Assembly (NCBI RefSeq): GCF_014897985.1
Contig: NZ_JABUZA010000002.1
Location: 1-64,000 of the forward strand
Source: Halomonas colorata
GTDB lineage: Bacteria; Pseudomonadota; Gammaproteobacteria; Pseudomonadales; Halomonadaceae
DNA: 64,000 bases
Direction of reading: 5' to 3'
A program made the translations under genes and the position numbers. Positions 1-10,426 of the stretch are shown here, one piece after another; position 1 is the first letter of the stretch, and every line of letters starts with the position of its first letter. The notes under the pieces are model-generated. The model was not told where the DNA came from. It ran no database searches and saw nothing but the letters and a program-made list of their open reading frames with translations.

Positions 1-15
1 TACCAGAATGCTCAT
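1..15 (-). CDS. etfA: Electron transfer flavoprotein alpha subunit, first five codons only
   Basis: Only the first five codons (M-S-I-L-V) lie inside the window; the gene continues past its left edge. They sit 14 bases downstream of the etfB stop codon and behind a strong ribosome-binding site (AAGAGGAG). EtfA proteins commonly begin MSILV, and etfB-etfA is the usual gene pair, so the call rests mainly on context. The product would carry the FAD of the heterodimeric ETF that passes electrons from acyl-CoA dehydrogenases to ETF:ubiquinone oxidoreductase. Confidence 0.72.
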
Positions 16-29
16 GCGTTCGACTCCTC

Positions 30-779
30 TTAAAGCACCTTGGCTTCGTTTTTAAGTTTATCGATCAGTTCGTCCACGGAGGCGACTTTAATACCGCCTT
101 TGCGCTCGGCCGGGGATTCCACCTTGAGCAGGCTGACCTTGGACGCCACCTCAACGCCGTAATCAGCGGGGGTTTTGACGTCCATGGGCTTTTTCTTGGC
201 CTTCATGATGTCTGGAAGCTTGGCGTAGCGCGGCTCGTTCAGGCGCAGGTCGGTAGTCACGATCGCCGGGAGCGTCAGCGCAATCGTCTGCAGGCCGCCG
301 TCGATTTCACGGGTGACGTTGACCTTGTCACCGTCGACAGCCACTTCCGAGGCAAACGTGCCTTGCGGCAGGTTGGTCAGCGCGGCGAGCATCTGGCCGG
401 TCTGGTTGTTGTCGGTATCGATCGCCTGTTTCCCCAGAATCACCAAACCCGGCTGTTCCTCATCGACGACTTTGGCCAGAAGTTTGGCGACCGCCAGCGA
501 CTCGGCCCGTTCGTCGGTTTCGATATGCAGCGCACGGTCGGCGCCCAGCGCCAGCGCGGTACGCAGCTGTTCCTGCGCGGCCTTGGGGCCAATGCTGACG
601 GCAACGACTTCCGTGGCCACGCCCTTCTCTTTGAGGCGCACAGCCTCTTCCACGGCGATTTCGCAGAAGGGGTTCATGGCCATTTTGACGTTGGTAAGAT
701 CCACGTCGGAGTGATCCGCCTTGACACGGATCTTGACGTTGTAATCGATGACGCGTTTAACCGCGACGAGTACTTTCAT
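30..779 (-). CDS. etfB: Electron transfer flavoprotein beta subunit
   Basis: 249 residues. The protein is the AMP-binding subunit of the soluble ETF heterodimer that collects electrons from fatty acyl-CoA and other flavin dehydrogenases. The N terminus [19 protein letters not shown] is typical of bacterial EtfB. The ETF-beta signature around residues 180-200 ([19 protein letters not shown]) contains the leucine recognition loop and the basic stretch used for partner docking. A longer reading with 21 extra residues is possible, but the ATG chosen here has a good GCGAGGAA ribosome-binding site and matches the family length. It is followed immediately by etfA, and the ETF-QO gene diverges on the other side, so the whole ETF electron path is encoded together. 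Confidence 0.96.
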   Translation of the reverse strand: MKVLVAVKRVIDYNVKIRVKADHSDVDLTNVKMAMNPFCEIAVEEAVRLKEKGVATEVVAVSIGPKAAQEQLRTALALGADRALHIETDERAESLAVAKLLAKVVDEEQPGLVILGKQAIDTDNNQTGQMLAALTNLPQGTFASEVAVDGDKVNVTREIDGGLQTIALTLPAIVTTDLRLNEPRYAKLPDIMKAKKKPMDVKTPADYGVEVASKVSLLKVESPAERKGGIKVASVDELIDKLKNEAKVL

Positions 780-1178
780 AGGTTCCTCGCTTGGCTGGTG
801 GCAAAAGCCGTTTACCCAAGTCGGCACCCGCTTTGCGGACACCGCTTATAAAAGAGTCAGCCTCGCCATGGTGACGTAATGGCAAGGCTTCGATAAATTC
901 ATGCAAGCGTTTGATAGGTACGCAATCAAAAAACCCTATCAATTTGCCACAGCCTGCTGGGTGGCAACAATACCCATTCTCAGCGCAATGGTCGAAGGGC
1001 TGCCCTAAATAGCACTACCTTTGGCTCACTTAGCCGGAAAGGCGGGTTTTACCATCGTAGGCGTGACCTGACACAGGTATTATGCCTATCATGGAGTATA
1101 ACCAGAAGCAAACGACCGTTTTAAATTAAGGCCGTGTTTTTATAAGGCACTGCACTTATGAGAATAAGGAGAAACCAG
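780..1178. other. Divergent intergenic region between etfB and the ETF-QO gene
   Basis: About 400 bases with no convincing gene; short ORFs here lack ribosome-binding sites and recognisable products. It should contain the promoters for both ETF transcription units. Rightward -10-like elements TATTAT (1078-1083) and TATAAC (1097-1102) are visible, but neither has a good -35 at the right spacing. A PsrA-like palindrome (1108-1123) lies just downstream, and a second, more degenerate one (CAAGCGTTTG, 904-913) lies on the etfB side. Confidence 0.6.
1108..1123. promoter_or_regulatory. PsrA-like operator upstream of ETF-QO
   Basis: The sequence GCAAACGACCGTTTTA fits the pattern (G/C)AAAC-N2-4-GTTT described for the TetR-family regulator PsrA of Pseudomonas, a fatty-acid-responsive repressor of etf and beta-oxidation genes. 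One arm is perfect; the other ends in T instead of G/C. It lies about 55 bases before the ETF-QO start and just after a TATAAC -10-like box, a placement suited to repression. PsrA itself is not encoded in the window, so the assignment is inference from motif and target gene. Confidence 0.42.
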
Positions 1179-2843
1179 GTGGAAAATGTTGAACGCGATG
1201 TCATGGACTTTGATGTAGTGATTGTTGGTGCGGGTCCGTCCGGACTTTCCGCAGCCTGCCGCCTGATGCAGCAAGCCAATGAAGTCGAACAGGAGCTGAC
1301 CGTTTGTGTCGTGGAAAAAGGCTCTGAAGTCGGTGCACACATTTTATCCGGCGCTGTTTTTGAACCGCGGGCTCTGGCGGAGCTGTTTCCCGATTGGCAA
1401 GAGCGTGGCGCTCCCTTAAACACCCCCGCCACTCGTGACGATGTTTACCTGCTTAAAGACGCGCACAAAGCTCAAAAGCTGCCAAATGCCGTAGTGCCTA
1501 AGAGCATGCACAATACGGGCGGCGATATGACCCGCTATGTGATCAGCGCCGGCAACCTATGCCGCTGGCTCGCCGAACAGGCAGAGAGCTTGGGCGTTGA
1601 AATCTTCCCGGGCTTTGCCGCACAGGAAGTGATTATTGAAGAAGATGCCGTACGCGGAATTATCATTGGCGATATGGGTGTGGCCGCTGACGGCACGCCG
1701 AAAGATGGCTATATGCCCGGCATGGAGCTGCGTGCCAAGTACACGCTGTTTGCCGAGGGCGCGCGTGGCCATTTAGGCAAGCGCCTTATCGAGCACTTCT
1801 CTCTTGATTCAGGGCGCGATCCGCAACACTACGGCATCGGCCTGAAAGAGCTGTGGGACGTACCCGCAGACAAGCATGAACCTGGGCTGGTGGTACACGG
1901 GTCTGGCTGGCCACTGGACAAAAACACCCACGGCGGTTGGTTTCTTTACCACGCTGAGAACCAGCAGGTGGTAGTAGGCCTGATTATGGATCTGGGTTAC
2001 CAGAACCCTTGGCTTTCACCTTTTGATGAGTTCCAGCGCATGAAGCACCACCCGACGCTGAGCCAGTACCTGGAAGGGGGCAAACGAGTTGCTTACGGGG
2101 CGCGTGCCTTGACGAAAGGCGGTTTTAACAGCCTTCCGAAAATGACTTTCCCTGGCGGCCTGCTAATCGGCTGCGATGCAGGCACATTGAACTCCGCCAA
2201 GATTAAGGGTTTGCATACAGCAATGAAGTCCGGGCTGGTAGCCGCTGAAAGCGTCTTTGAAGCGATTAAAGGCGGTGACGAAGGTGCGCAGGAGCTTGTG
2301 AGCTTTACTGAGAAATGGCAAGCCAGCTGGGCGTATCAAGAGCTCAAAGAGACTGCTAGCTTTAGCCCGGCCATGCATAAATACGGCACGGTGGGTGGTG
2401 GCGCCTATAACTTCGTCAGCCAGTTGCTGGGCAACAAACTGCCCAATGTGCACGACACGTCTACCGATCATGGCGCGCTAAAGCTTGCGTCTGAGTTCGA
2501 AAAAATCAACTACCCAAAGCCTGACGGCAAGCTGTCTTTTGATAAGCCCTCTTCGGTGTTTCTCTCCAACACCAACCACGAAGAGGATCAGCCGTGCCAT
2601 CTGCGCCTTGATGACCCCAAAATCCCTATCCAGGAAAACCTGCCCAAGTACGCCGAGCCTGCTCAGCGCTACTGCCCAGCTGGGGTTTATGAAGTGGTGG
2701 AAGATACGGCGGGCGAACCACGCTTTCAGATCAACTTCCAAAACTGCGTGCACTGCAAAACCTGTGATATTAAAGACCCGGCCCAGAACATCAACTGGGT
2801 AGCGCCAGAAGGCGGCGGCGGCCCCAACTATCCGAACATGTAA
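1179..2843 (+). CDS. etfQO: Electron transfer flavoprotein:ubiquinone oxidoreductase
   Basis: 554 residues. A membrane-associated flavoprotein that takes electrons from reduced ETF and passes them to ubiquinone. The dinucleotide-binding motif VIVGAGPSGLSAACRL lies near the N terminus for FAD. Near the C terminus a 4Fe-4S ferredoxin-like segment carries the ligands in RYCPAGVYE and INFQNCVHCKTCDIKDP. An ATG lies seven codons upstream, but the GTG start is preferred because AAGGAG (1166-1171) sits exactly seven bases before it and the resulting N terminus (MENVERDVMDFDVVIVGAG) matches the family. It diverges from etfBA and probably shares their fatty-acid-dependent control. Confidence 0.96.
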   Translation: MENVERDVMDFDVVIVGAGPSGLSAACRLMQQANEVEQELTVCVVEKGSEVGAHILSGAVFEPRALAELFPDWQERGAPLNTPATRDDVYLLKDAHKAQKLPNAVVPKSMHNTGGDMTRYVISAGNLCRWLAEQAESLGVEIFPGFAAQEVIIEEDAVRGIIIGDMGVAADGTPKDGYMPGMELRAKYTLFAEGARGHLGKRLIEHFSLDSGRDPQHYGIGLKELWDVPADKHEPGLVVHGSGWPLDKNTHGGWFLYHAENQQVVVGLIMDLGYQNPWLSPFDEFQRMKHHPTLSQYLEGGKRVAYGARALTKGGFNSLPKMTFPGGLLIGCDAGTLNSAKIKGLHTAMKSGLVAAESVFEAIKGGDEGAQELVSFTEKWQASWAYQELKETASFSPAMHKYGTVGGGAYNFVSQLLGNKLPNVHDTSTDHGALKLASEFEKINYPKPDGKLSFDKPSSVFLSNTNHEEDQPCHLRLDDPKIPIQENLPKYAEPAQRYCPAGVYEVVEDTAGEPRFQINFQNCVHCKTCDIKDPAQNINWVAPEGGGGPNYPNM

Positions 2844-2854
2844 TACCCACACCT

Positions 2855-2907
2855 GCTCTTTAGAGCACGTCCAAACGCCAGCCTAAACCTTACACGTTCA
2901 GGCTGGC
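2855..2907. repeat. Two inverted repeats between convergent genes
   Basis: A short perfect hairpin (GCTCTTTAGAGC, 2855-2866) is followed by an 8-bp stem (GCCAGCCT 2877-2884 with AGGCTGGC 2900-2907) that runs into the last codon of the leftward helicase gene. They lie where the ETF-QO and helicase transcripts converge, so a termination role is plausible. Neither is followed by a clear T run, so they are not called as intrinsic terminators. Confidence 0.35.
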
Positions 2908-5105
2908 TGAGCGGGCGGCTCCAGCCGCTCAATGGGGGCCCGGCGAGCAATCAAGCGTCGCCGTCCTGCCTGGACAAAACGTACATCAATCACCGGATCA
3001 GCAGGGTTACCCTCAACAGACGCAATCTCTCCCTCACCAAATACCGCATGATGCAGCCGCTGCCCTGGATAAAAGGGTTCGCCCGGCGCATAAGAAGCCT
3101 TGGGCTCCCGAACCTCAGGCACCGCGAGGGTAATGTCATCGCGCCCCAAGCGCTCTAGATAGCGTTTAACAATAGCGGGTGACGCCACGCTCAGAGCAGC
3201 GCTGCCAGGCGCACTCTGCGCCAGACACTCAGCAATACGCATACTGTCCTGCCACGCGCTTTCAGCGATAAAGCGGCTTGGGCGATGCGCACCGCCATCG
3301 TGCAATACTATTAGCTGCTCTTCTGCACGGGTAATCGCCACATAAAACAGCCGTCGCTCCTCTTCCAAGCGCTCATCACTTAGCGGCGTTTCACGACTAT
3401 AGTGGGGGAAATCTTCTTCATTGACGCCAGCCACCACAACCAGCGGCCACTCCAGCCCTTTGGCGCCGTGTACGGTTGAAATCAGCACGCCCCCCGCCTG
3501 GTTTTCAACCGGGCGCTCTAAAAGCTCAATAAACGCATCCGGGTCTTGAACGCTTTGCGCCTGCTCGATCAGCACGTCCAGAAGACGCACATCCTCTTCG
3601 CCTTTATCACGCCGTGCCGCAGCACGTTTTAAGGTCTTCTCGGCGTCGATAGTTTCCACTACATGACTGAGTAGTTTGGCCGGCGGCCAGGCGCTTAACC
3701 TGGGAAGCTCACACAATAAAGCCCAGCGTTTTTTTAGCGTACGCCGTTGCAGAGGCTTTAGCTCCGTGAGGACGGGGTCACGCCGCTCTGGCCAGCTCTG
3801 TGTAGTTGCCAGCTGATACGCCAAGCGCTGTAGCCGATCGCGCGCCACGAAGGGCGTGGGCTGCGAAAGCAACAGCAGCAGATGTTCAGGCTGATGGAGA
3901 AGTTCGGGACGACGCGAAAGCTTTAAATAGCCGACCAATGCCTGCACCAGCGGCAAACGAAATACAAAGCGGTCTTCACGCAGCAGACGAAACGGAATGC
4001 CCGCCTGGAGAAGCGCCAATTGAAAAGGTACGGAAAGCGCCCAGCTACGCACTAAAAGACTCACCTGGTTAAAGGCGCGGCCCTGCGCTTTCCAGTCTAT
4101 CAAGGTATCCAGCAATACGGTATTGCCCTGCTCGACCGACACCCGCGTATTCGGGTTATACGGCGCGGCCAAACACAGCTGATCAGGACGCCGCCGATTA
4201 GCCACGATCGCGTGGTTCGCGGTAAGCGCCAGCGCGTGACCGTGGCGGAAGGTCGTGGAAAGCGGGTAGTCGGTTGCCTGCCCAAACGTGGCGGTAAAGT
4301 CTTCCAGCATGGTATCCGGCCGGGCGCCGCGCCATTCATAAATGCACTGGTTAGCATCACCTACCGCCATTACCGACGCCGTACTGCCCGCCAGCACTGC
4401 CAAAAGGCGTTGCTGAGCGGCGTTGATATCCTGATACTCGTCAATAATCACGTGATCCAGAAAGCCTTCGACCCGCTGGCGTAGTGTATTGTCAGCTTCC
4501 AATACCTGTAGCGGCCGATACAAAAGATCGGCGTAGGTCATCAGACCTTCGTTACTGAGCATTTTTTCCGCCTCATCAAAGGCGGCAGGAAAATAATCGG
4601 TATCGGGCTCAAAATTAAGCCGCTCATAAAGCGCTTGGGGCGCGGCCATTTCAGCTTTAACCAAGTTACAAAAATGCGCCAGCGCTTCCAGGCGGTCACC
4701 TTCAATCGCCGCATCGCGGCGCTCCACGCTGTCACGCAGCACATTGATACTCGCCTGGCGCAGCAAGCGCTCCAGCTGCCAGTCAGCCGAGAGTAACCGC
4801 CGTGGAGCAAGCGCGCCCCAGCGGCACAGGCTTTGAGTAAGCCGGTGACCCAGGGAATGAAAGGTGCGCACGGCGGGCAATACCTGGCCGTCAGGCGCCA
4901 TCTTGACCAAGCGCTGATGAAAGTCATCGCGCGCCGAGCGGTTGAACATCAGTACCAGCATCCGTTTTGGCTCTACGCCGCTGGCAAGCAAGTGCAAAAC
5001 CCGCGCTGCCATAGTGGTCGTTTTGCCGGCCCCCGCGACAGCCGCTACCCGCGCATGGCCACCGTTATGATGCACTACGGCATGCTGCTCAGCGGTTAAC
5101 TTCAC
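2898..5105 (-). CDS. UvrD/Rep/PcrA-type superfamily 1 DNA helicase
   Basis: 735 residues. An ATP-dependent 3'-5' DNA helicase of the UvrD family. In order: Walker A AVAGAGKTT (residues 22-30), Walker B DEYQD (222-226), motif III around QCIYEWRGARPD, motif V STVHGAKGLEW and motif VI FYVAITRAEEQL. The C-terminal segment GQRLHHAVFGEGEIASVEG resembles the Tudor-like tail of PcrA/UvrD, which contacts RNA polymerase in those proteins. The GTG start overlaps the stop of the upstream DUF1285 gene by four bases (GTGA), so the two are translationally coupled. The exact role (repair, replication restart or transcription conflict) cannot be read from sequence; it is not a standard uvrD or rep because it is shorter in the 2B region and sits in a different context. 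Confidence 0.88.
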   Translation of the reverse strand: MKLTAEQHAVVHHNGGHARVAAVAGAGKTTTMAARVLHLLASGVEPKRMLVLMFNRSARDDFHQRLVKMAPDGQVLPAVRTFHSLGHRLTQSLCRWGALAPRRLLSADWQLERLLRQASINVLRDSVERRDAAIEGDRLEALAHFCNLVKAEMAAPQALYERLNFEPDTDYFPAAFDEAEKMLSNEGLMTYADLLYRPLQVLEADNTLRQRVEGFLDHVIIDEYQDINAAQQRLLAVLAGSTASVMAVGDANQCIYEWRGARPDTMLEDFTATFGQATDYPLSTTFRHGHALALTANHAIVANRRRPDQLCLAAPYNPNTRVSVEQGNTVLLDTLIDWKAQGRAFNQVSLLVRSWALSVPFQLALLQAGIPFRLLREDRFVFRLPLVQALVGYLKLSRRPELLHQPEHLLLLLSQPTPFVARDRLQRLAYQLATTQSWPERRDPVLTELKPLQRRTLKKRWALLCELPRLSAWPPAKLLSHVVETIDAEKTLKRAAARRDKGEEDVRLLDVLIEQAQSVQDPDAFIELLERPVENQAGGVLISTVHGAKGLEWPLVVVAGVNEEDFPHYSRETPLSDERLEEERRLFYVAITRAEEQLIVLHDGGAHRPSRFIAESAWQDSMRIAECLAQSAPGSAALSVASPAIVKRYLERLGRDDITLAVPEVREPKASYAPGEPFYPGQRLHHAVFGEGEIASVEGNPADPVIDVRFVQAGRRRLIARRAPIERLEPPAQPA

Positions 5106-5671
5106 GAAACCTCACTTGGCGAGCCATCATCCATAGCGTCCACCTGGCCTAGCGGATACCAGTCACCGGCGCTCCAAATACCCACCTCACACTGGCCGTT
5201 AGCAAGTTCCCGGGTGCTGGAGGCCTCAACCAATTGGTAAAACACATGGCGATGCAATCTGGCCGCCAGCCCATAACGCACGCTGACTTCCGGTACCCAC
5301 TCCCCTTGCGGCGTCTGACTAATGGATAAAGGATGCGCTTGGTCCAGACGTACGACATCATCAAACTGGGTGGTAAACCACCAGGCGTCATCACGAAAAT
5401 CGGCCTCGACCGCCACGAAAGGCAAATCTTCCACCTGAACGCGCCAGCGCTCAACCGGCGTCACCAGGCAAACACCGTCTGAATCATGGCGTAAAAGCGT
5501 TGATAGCAGGCGCGCAATATTCGGCCGGGCAAACGGCTGCCCTTCGTGCAGCCAGGTACCATCGGCCTGAATCACAATATTGATATCACCCGACAACGCC
5601 GGCTGCCATTGATCTAAAGGCGGAATACTGGCCGCGCTTTGACGTTGCTGAAGTAGTCGGTCAATATTCAT
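5102..5671 (-). CDS. DUF1285 domain protein
   Basis: 189 residues, cytoplasmic, with no signal peptide or membrane segment. The opening segment (LDQWQPALSGDINIVIQADG, then W-x-HEGQPFARP and ARLLSTLLR) and the later VTPVERWRVQVEDLPFVA are typical of DUF1285, a small two-domain family of unknown function common in Pseudomonas and relatives. An in-frame GTG lies three codons upstream, but AAGG before the ATG supports the shorter form. It sits between the TatD-family gene and the helicase and overlaps the helicase start by four bases. I infer no function. Confidence 0.85.
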   Translation of the reverse strand: MNIDRLLQQRQSAASIPPLDQWQPALSGDINIVIQADGTWLHEGQPFARPNIARLLSTLLRHDSDGVCLVTPVERWRVQVEDLPFVAVEADFRDDAWWFTTQFDDVVRLDQAHPLSISQTPQGEWVPEVSVRYGLAARLHRHVFYQLVEASSTRELANGQCEVGIWSAGDWYPLGQVDAMDDGSPSEVS

Positions 5672-5696
5672 CGCACCCACCTTACGCTTGCACAGT

Positions 5697-6536
5697 TTAA
5701 CGTGATGACACTAACCCAGCCTGCGCCAGCGCATCTTTGATATGCGCCGGGGCATCGGGCACTGCCGCTTTAAAAAGCTGATAGAAATTAGCGGTTGTCT
5801 GCATGGCCACCTCATCAACACTCACCCCGCGCTCCTTGGCGATACACTCCGCCACCTCGACCACCCACGCAGGCTCATTGGGTTTGCCACGGTATGGCAC
5901 AGGCGCCAGATAAGGGCTGTCGGTTTCAATCAATAGACGATCAAGCGGCAGTTGGCGAGCCAGCTCACGCAGTGATGCGGCGTTGTTGAAGGTAATAATA
6001 CCTGACAACGAGATATAGAAGCCAAGCCGCACGGCCTCGCGAGCCATATCCAAATCTTCGGTAAAGCAGTGAAGTACGCCCCCGACCCGCGGGTTACTGT
6101 GATCGCGCAATAAGGCGAGCGTATCTTCTTTAGCTTCACGAGTATGCACGATGACCGGCAGTTCAAGCTCCCGCGCGGCCACCAAGTGACGCTTGAAGCG
6201 TTCATGCTGCACAACAGCCGACACGCTGTCCTGATAGTGATAATCGAGCCCCGTTTCGCCAATGGCCACCGCGCCATATCGCTCGGCGGCTTCTTGAATA
6301 TCGCTGACGCTGGGTTCCTGCTTAGGCGTGTGCAGCGGATGCAGGCCTGCCGAGATAGCGACATCAGCATGCTCGCGGGCAATCGCAGCAAGCCCCGGCA
6401 TATCGTCAAGCGTTACCGCAACCGCCAAAAACTGGCTGACGTCGGCCGCCCGCGCCGCGTTCAGCGTGGCGGCTATATCGCCTCCATGGGTATGTTCAGA
6501 TAAACGATCTAAATGACAGTGCGAATCAACAAACAT
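5697..6536 (-). CDS. tatD: TatD-family metal-dependent hydrolase/DNase
   Basis: 279 residues. A TIM-barrel amidohydrolase of the TatD/YcfH family, whose members are Mg2+-dependent 3'-5' exonucleases and are proposed quality-control hydrolases. Metal ligands are visible: DSHCHLD (H6, H8), GETGLDYH, IVHTREA, LHCFTE and the final TDSPYL. In E. coli the corresponding holB-linked gene is ycfH. The last residues (DALAQAGLVSSR) form a short family-variable tail. It lies downstream of pilZ and upstream of the DUF1285-helicase pair, all leftward. The ribosome-binding site is weak (GAGA). Which TatD paralogue this is remains open. Confidence 0.9.
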   Translation of the reverse strand: MFVDSHCHLDRLSEHTHGGDIAATLNAARAADVSQFLAVAVTLDDMPGLAAIAREHADVAISAGLHPLHTPKQEPSVSDIQEAAERYGAVAIGETGLDYHYQDSVSAVVQHERFKRHLVAARELELPVIVHTREAKEDTLALLRDHSNPRVGGVLHCFTEDLDMAREAVRLGFYISLSGIITFNNAASLRELARQLPLDRLLIETDSPYLAPVPYRGKPNEPAWVVEVAECIAKERGVSVDEVAMQTTANFYQLFKAAVPDAPAHIKDALAQAGLVSSR

Positions 6537-6575
6537 GAACGTCTCAGCAACAATAAAGAAGAATAAGGCAGGATA

Positions 6576-6908
6576 TTAAAGCGTAAACGAGGGAGTCGTA
6601 GAACTTACCTCTGCCAGCAACGTTTCGATACGTTCGCGCAGAGCATTATCCTGTGAGCGAAAATGCACGCCAATGCCAGGCGTACGCTGGGTGTCTGCTT
6701 CGCTGGGTGTCACCCACACAACATCACCCGAAACGGTGATCCGCTCGGTTTCATTCGGCAACGTAAGTAGTAAAGTGACCTGATCGCCCAACGCATACGG
6801 CGTTTTGGTGGGAACAAACATGCCCCCACGGTCTAAAAACGGCATATAGGCAGACAATAGCGTAGCAATATCGGGCACGGTCAGGGCAAGGGCTTTGTGA
6901 ACATTCAT
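6576..6908 (-). CDS. pilZ: PilZ-type protein, likely type IV pilus assembly factor
   Basis: 110 residues, one PilZ beta-barrel domain (LSAYMPFLDRGGMFVPT, GDQVTLLLTLPNE, VSGDVVWVTP, PGIGVHF). The RxxxR and D/NxSxxG signatures that bind cyclic di-GMP in canonical PilZ domains are absent, as in the founding PilZ of Pseudomonas and Xanthomonas, which acts through PilB and FimX-type partners in pilus biogenesis. A start six codons upstream is possible; the chosen ATG has GAGG five bases before it. It lies downstream of holB, the same neighbour as in Pseudomonas. Confidence 0.87.
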   Translation of the reverse strand: MNVHKALALTVPDIATLLSAYMPFLDRGGMFVPTKTPYALGDQVTLLLTLPNETERITVSGDVVWVTPSEADTQRTPGIGVHFRSQDNALRERIETLLAEVSSTTPSFTL

Positions 6909-6932
6909 ATCATCCTCGCGCGCCATAGAAAA

Positions 6933-8572
<1,640 letters not shown>

Positions 8573-8576
8573 TTAA

Positions 8577-9581
8577 TCAACGGTTGCGAATATAACGATT
8601 AACCGCATTATTGTGCTCACGCAGCGTGCGTGAGAACTGGTGCGTACCATCGCCACGCGATACAAAATACAGCGTATCACCGGGCAGAGGATTAACGGCC
8701 GCTTCAAGCGACGCCCGCCCCGGCATGGCAATCGGCGTGGGCGGCATACCATTAATCACATAGGTATTGTAAGGCGTGGCTTCGCGCAGGTCGGCATAGG
8801 TAATACGCCCCGCGTAGCGCTCACCCATGCCGTAAATCACGGTAGGGTCGGTTTGCAGGCGCATGCCCTGCTCCATACGGCGCTTAAAGACACCGGCAAT
8901 TTCACGCCGCTCTTCAGGCGCCCCGGTTTCCCGCTCGATAAGCGATGCCATGATAAGCGCCTCGTAAGGCGATTCAACGGTCAGGTCTTCTGCACGAGAT
9001 TCCCACACTTCCTCTAAAATACGCTCCATGCGCGCAAGCGCTTGACGCAGAAGATCGACGTCATCCATCCCTAGGTGATAACGGTACGTATCGGGGAAAA
9101 ACCAGCCTTCTGGAAAGGTACCTTCCCGGTCCAGCAGCGCCATGATCTCTTCATCACTCATATCGGCCGTTTGATGGCCAAGCTTTGGCGCATTATTGAG
9201 CAGCTCACGCAATTGATTAAACGTGCGCCCTTCGGGAAGCGTTAATGCATAGGTAACTACATTGTTACTGCCTAACAGCGCGATCATCTCAAGACCGCTC
9301 ATCCCGGGTGTCAGCTGATACTCACCCACGCGAAGACGCGGAACGCGCTCTGGATGAACCCGTGCCAGCAATTGAAATGCCCAGGCATCATCAATAATGC
9401 CTTGAGACTCTAACTGCGCTACCACCTGATTAAAGCCAGCACCGGCGGGTACTTGGTAAAGAACTGGCTCATCAAGCGTTAAGGGTGCTTCCAGGCGGTT
9501 TTGCCAATACAGATAGCTACCTGCCGCGACAGCAACGCCCAACACCAGGATAATTCCAACAGCGGCCAATAACCGTTTCAA
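8577..9581 (-). CDS. mltG: Endolytic murein transglycosylase MltG
   Basis: 334 residues. A membrane-anchored lytic transglycosylase that cuts nascent glycan strands and helps to set their length. One N-terminal membrane segment (about residues 4-26) leaves the rest in the periplasm. A LysM-like region comes first, then the YceG catalytic domain with the ERET motif (216-219) holding the catalytic glutamate, followed by QTDPTVIYGMG and the NTY-x-x-x-GMPPTPI segment typical of the family. It follows pabC by 29 bases. Confidence 0.95.
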   Translation of the reverse strand: MKRLLAAVGIILVLGVAVAAGSYLYWQNRLEAPLTLDEPVLYQVPAGAGFNQVVAQLESQGIIDDAWAFQLLARVHPERVPRLRVGEYQLTPGMSGLEMIALLGSNNVVTYALTLPEGRTFNQLRELLNNAPKLGHQTADMSDEEIMALLDREGTFPEGWFFPDTYRYHLGMDDVDLLRQALARMERILEEVWESRAEDLTVESPYEALIMASLIERETGAPEERREIAGVFKRRMEQGMRLQTDPTVIYGMGERYAGRITYADLREATPYNTYVINGMPPTPIAMPGRASLEAAVNPLPGDTLYFVSRGDGTHQFSRTLREHNNAVNRYIRNR

Positions 9582-9610
9582 CGTTTCACCTCAACAAAAT
9601 AAGTTAGGGC

Positions 9611-10420
9611 TTACTGCATAGGAGTTGGCGCATAGCCCAACAGGCGGTGCGCCAGCGTTTGAAACTTGTCGTGCCTATCGCCCTGAAAGCGTTGCAGGCA
9701 AACATTGTCTTCCGATAGTAACGTGTGAACGGGCCAGACACCCTGCACGGAGTTAGCCACCCAAACGCGCTCCATCCTGGGTAGCAATTCAAGTGACAGG
9801 CTGGCTTCACTGACAGCGCCCTGATCAATTAACGCGCGACGCAGTGTGCCCGCCACGCCGCATTTATCCAGCGGCGGCGTAAACACCTGCCCTCGCTGTT
9901 GCCAGAACACGTTCATGCTTGTCGCTTCAACCAGCTGCCCTTGCTGATCGGCAAGCAAACCTTCGGCAATCATGGCATCGCGCCATTCCTGACGCGCCAT
10001 TACGTTTTCAAGCCGATTTAAATGCTTGATACCGGCTAAAGCAGGCTGATGACCCAGACGTAAACAGCATATACGCACCGTTACCCCATTTTTCCAGCGT
10101 TCAACCATGGGGGCAAACACAGTCCGTTGGCTTAGTAAACGGGGCGCTGGGGGATCGGGTAGCGCATACCCTCTTCCACCGCTTCCCCGGGTGACGATCA
10201 GTTTTAATACTTCAAGCGGTGCCGTGGCCTTGCCCTGCCAAGTGGCTTCGATCGCCGCCTGGCAGGGAGTGGGGATACCCAGACACTGACATCCACGCAC
10301 CAGCCGTGCTACGTGATACGGCCAAAGCACCGGCTCGCCGTGACGCAGTAGCACCGTTTCGAACACGCCATCCCCATACGCCAGTCCGCGGTCATCAAAC
10401 GGTACCTGAGGCAGGGTCAT
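9611..10420 (-). CDS. pabC: Aminodeoxychorismate lyase
   Basis: 269 residues. A fold-type IV PLP enzyme that releases pyruvate from 4-amino-4-deoxychorismate to give p-aminobenzoate for folate. The N terminus DDRGLAYGDGVFET is diagnostic, K132 (in AGIKHLNRLENV) is the PLP lysine, and TSMNVFWQ follows in the cofactor phosphate region. A branched-chain or D-amino-acid aminotransferase is the usual alternative for this fold, but position between fabF and mltG makes PabC the strong choice. Six bases separate it from fabF. Confidence 0.92.
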   Translation of the reverse strand: MTLPQVPFDDRGLAYGDGVFETVLLRHGEPVLWPYHVARLVRGCQCLGIPTPCQAAIEATWQGKATAPLEVLKLIVTRGSGGRGYALPDPPAPRLLSQRTVFAPMVERWKNGVTVRICCLRLGHQPALAGIKHLNRLENVMARQEWRDAMIAEGLLADQQGQLVEATSMNVFWQQRGQVFTPPLDKCGVAGTLRRALIDQGAVSEASLSLELLPRMERVWVANSVQGVWPVHTLLSEDNVCLQRFQGDRHDKFQTLAHRLLGYAPTPMQ

Positions 10421-10426
10421 CTTGCG

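Noticed and set aside
363-851. 162-codon rightward open frame
   Set aside because: Antisense to etfB; no family features. It is a by-product of codon bias in the real gene.
1158-1178. Upstream ATG of the ETF-QO gene as true start
   Set aside because: The Shine-Dalgarno sequence lies inside this extension and is spaced correctly for the downstream GTG.
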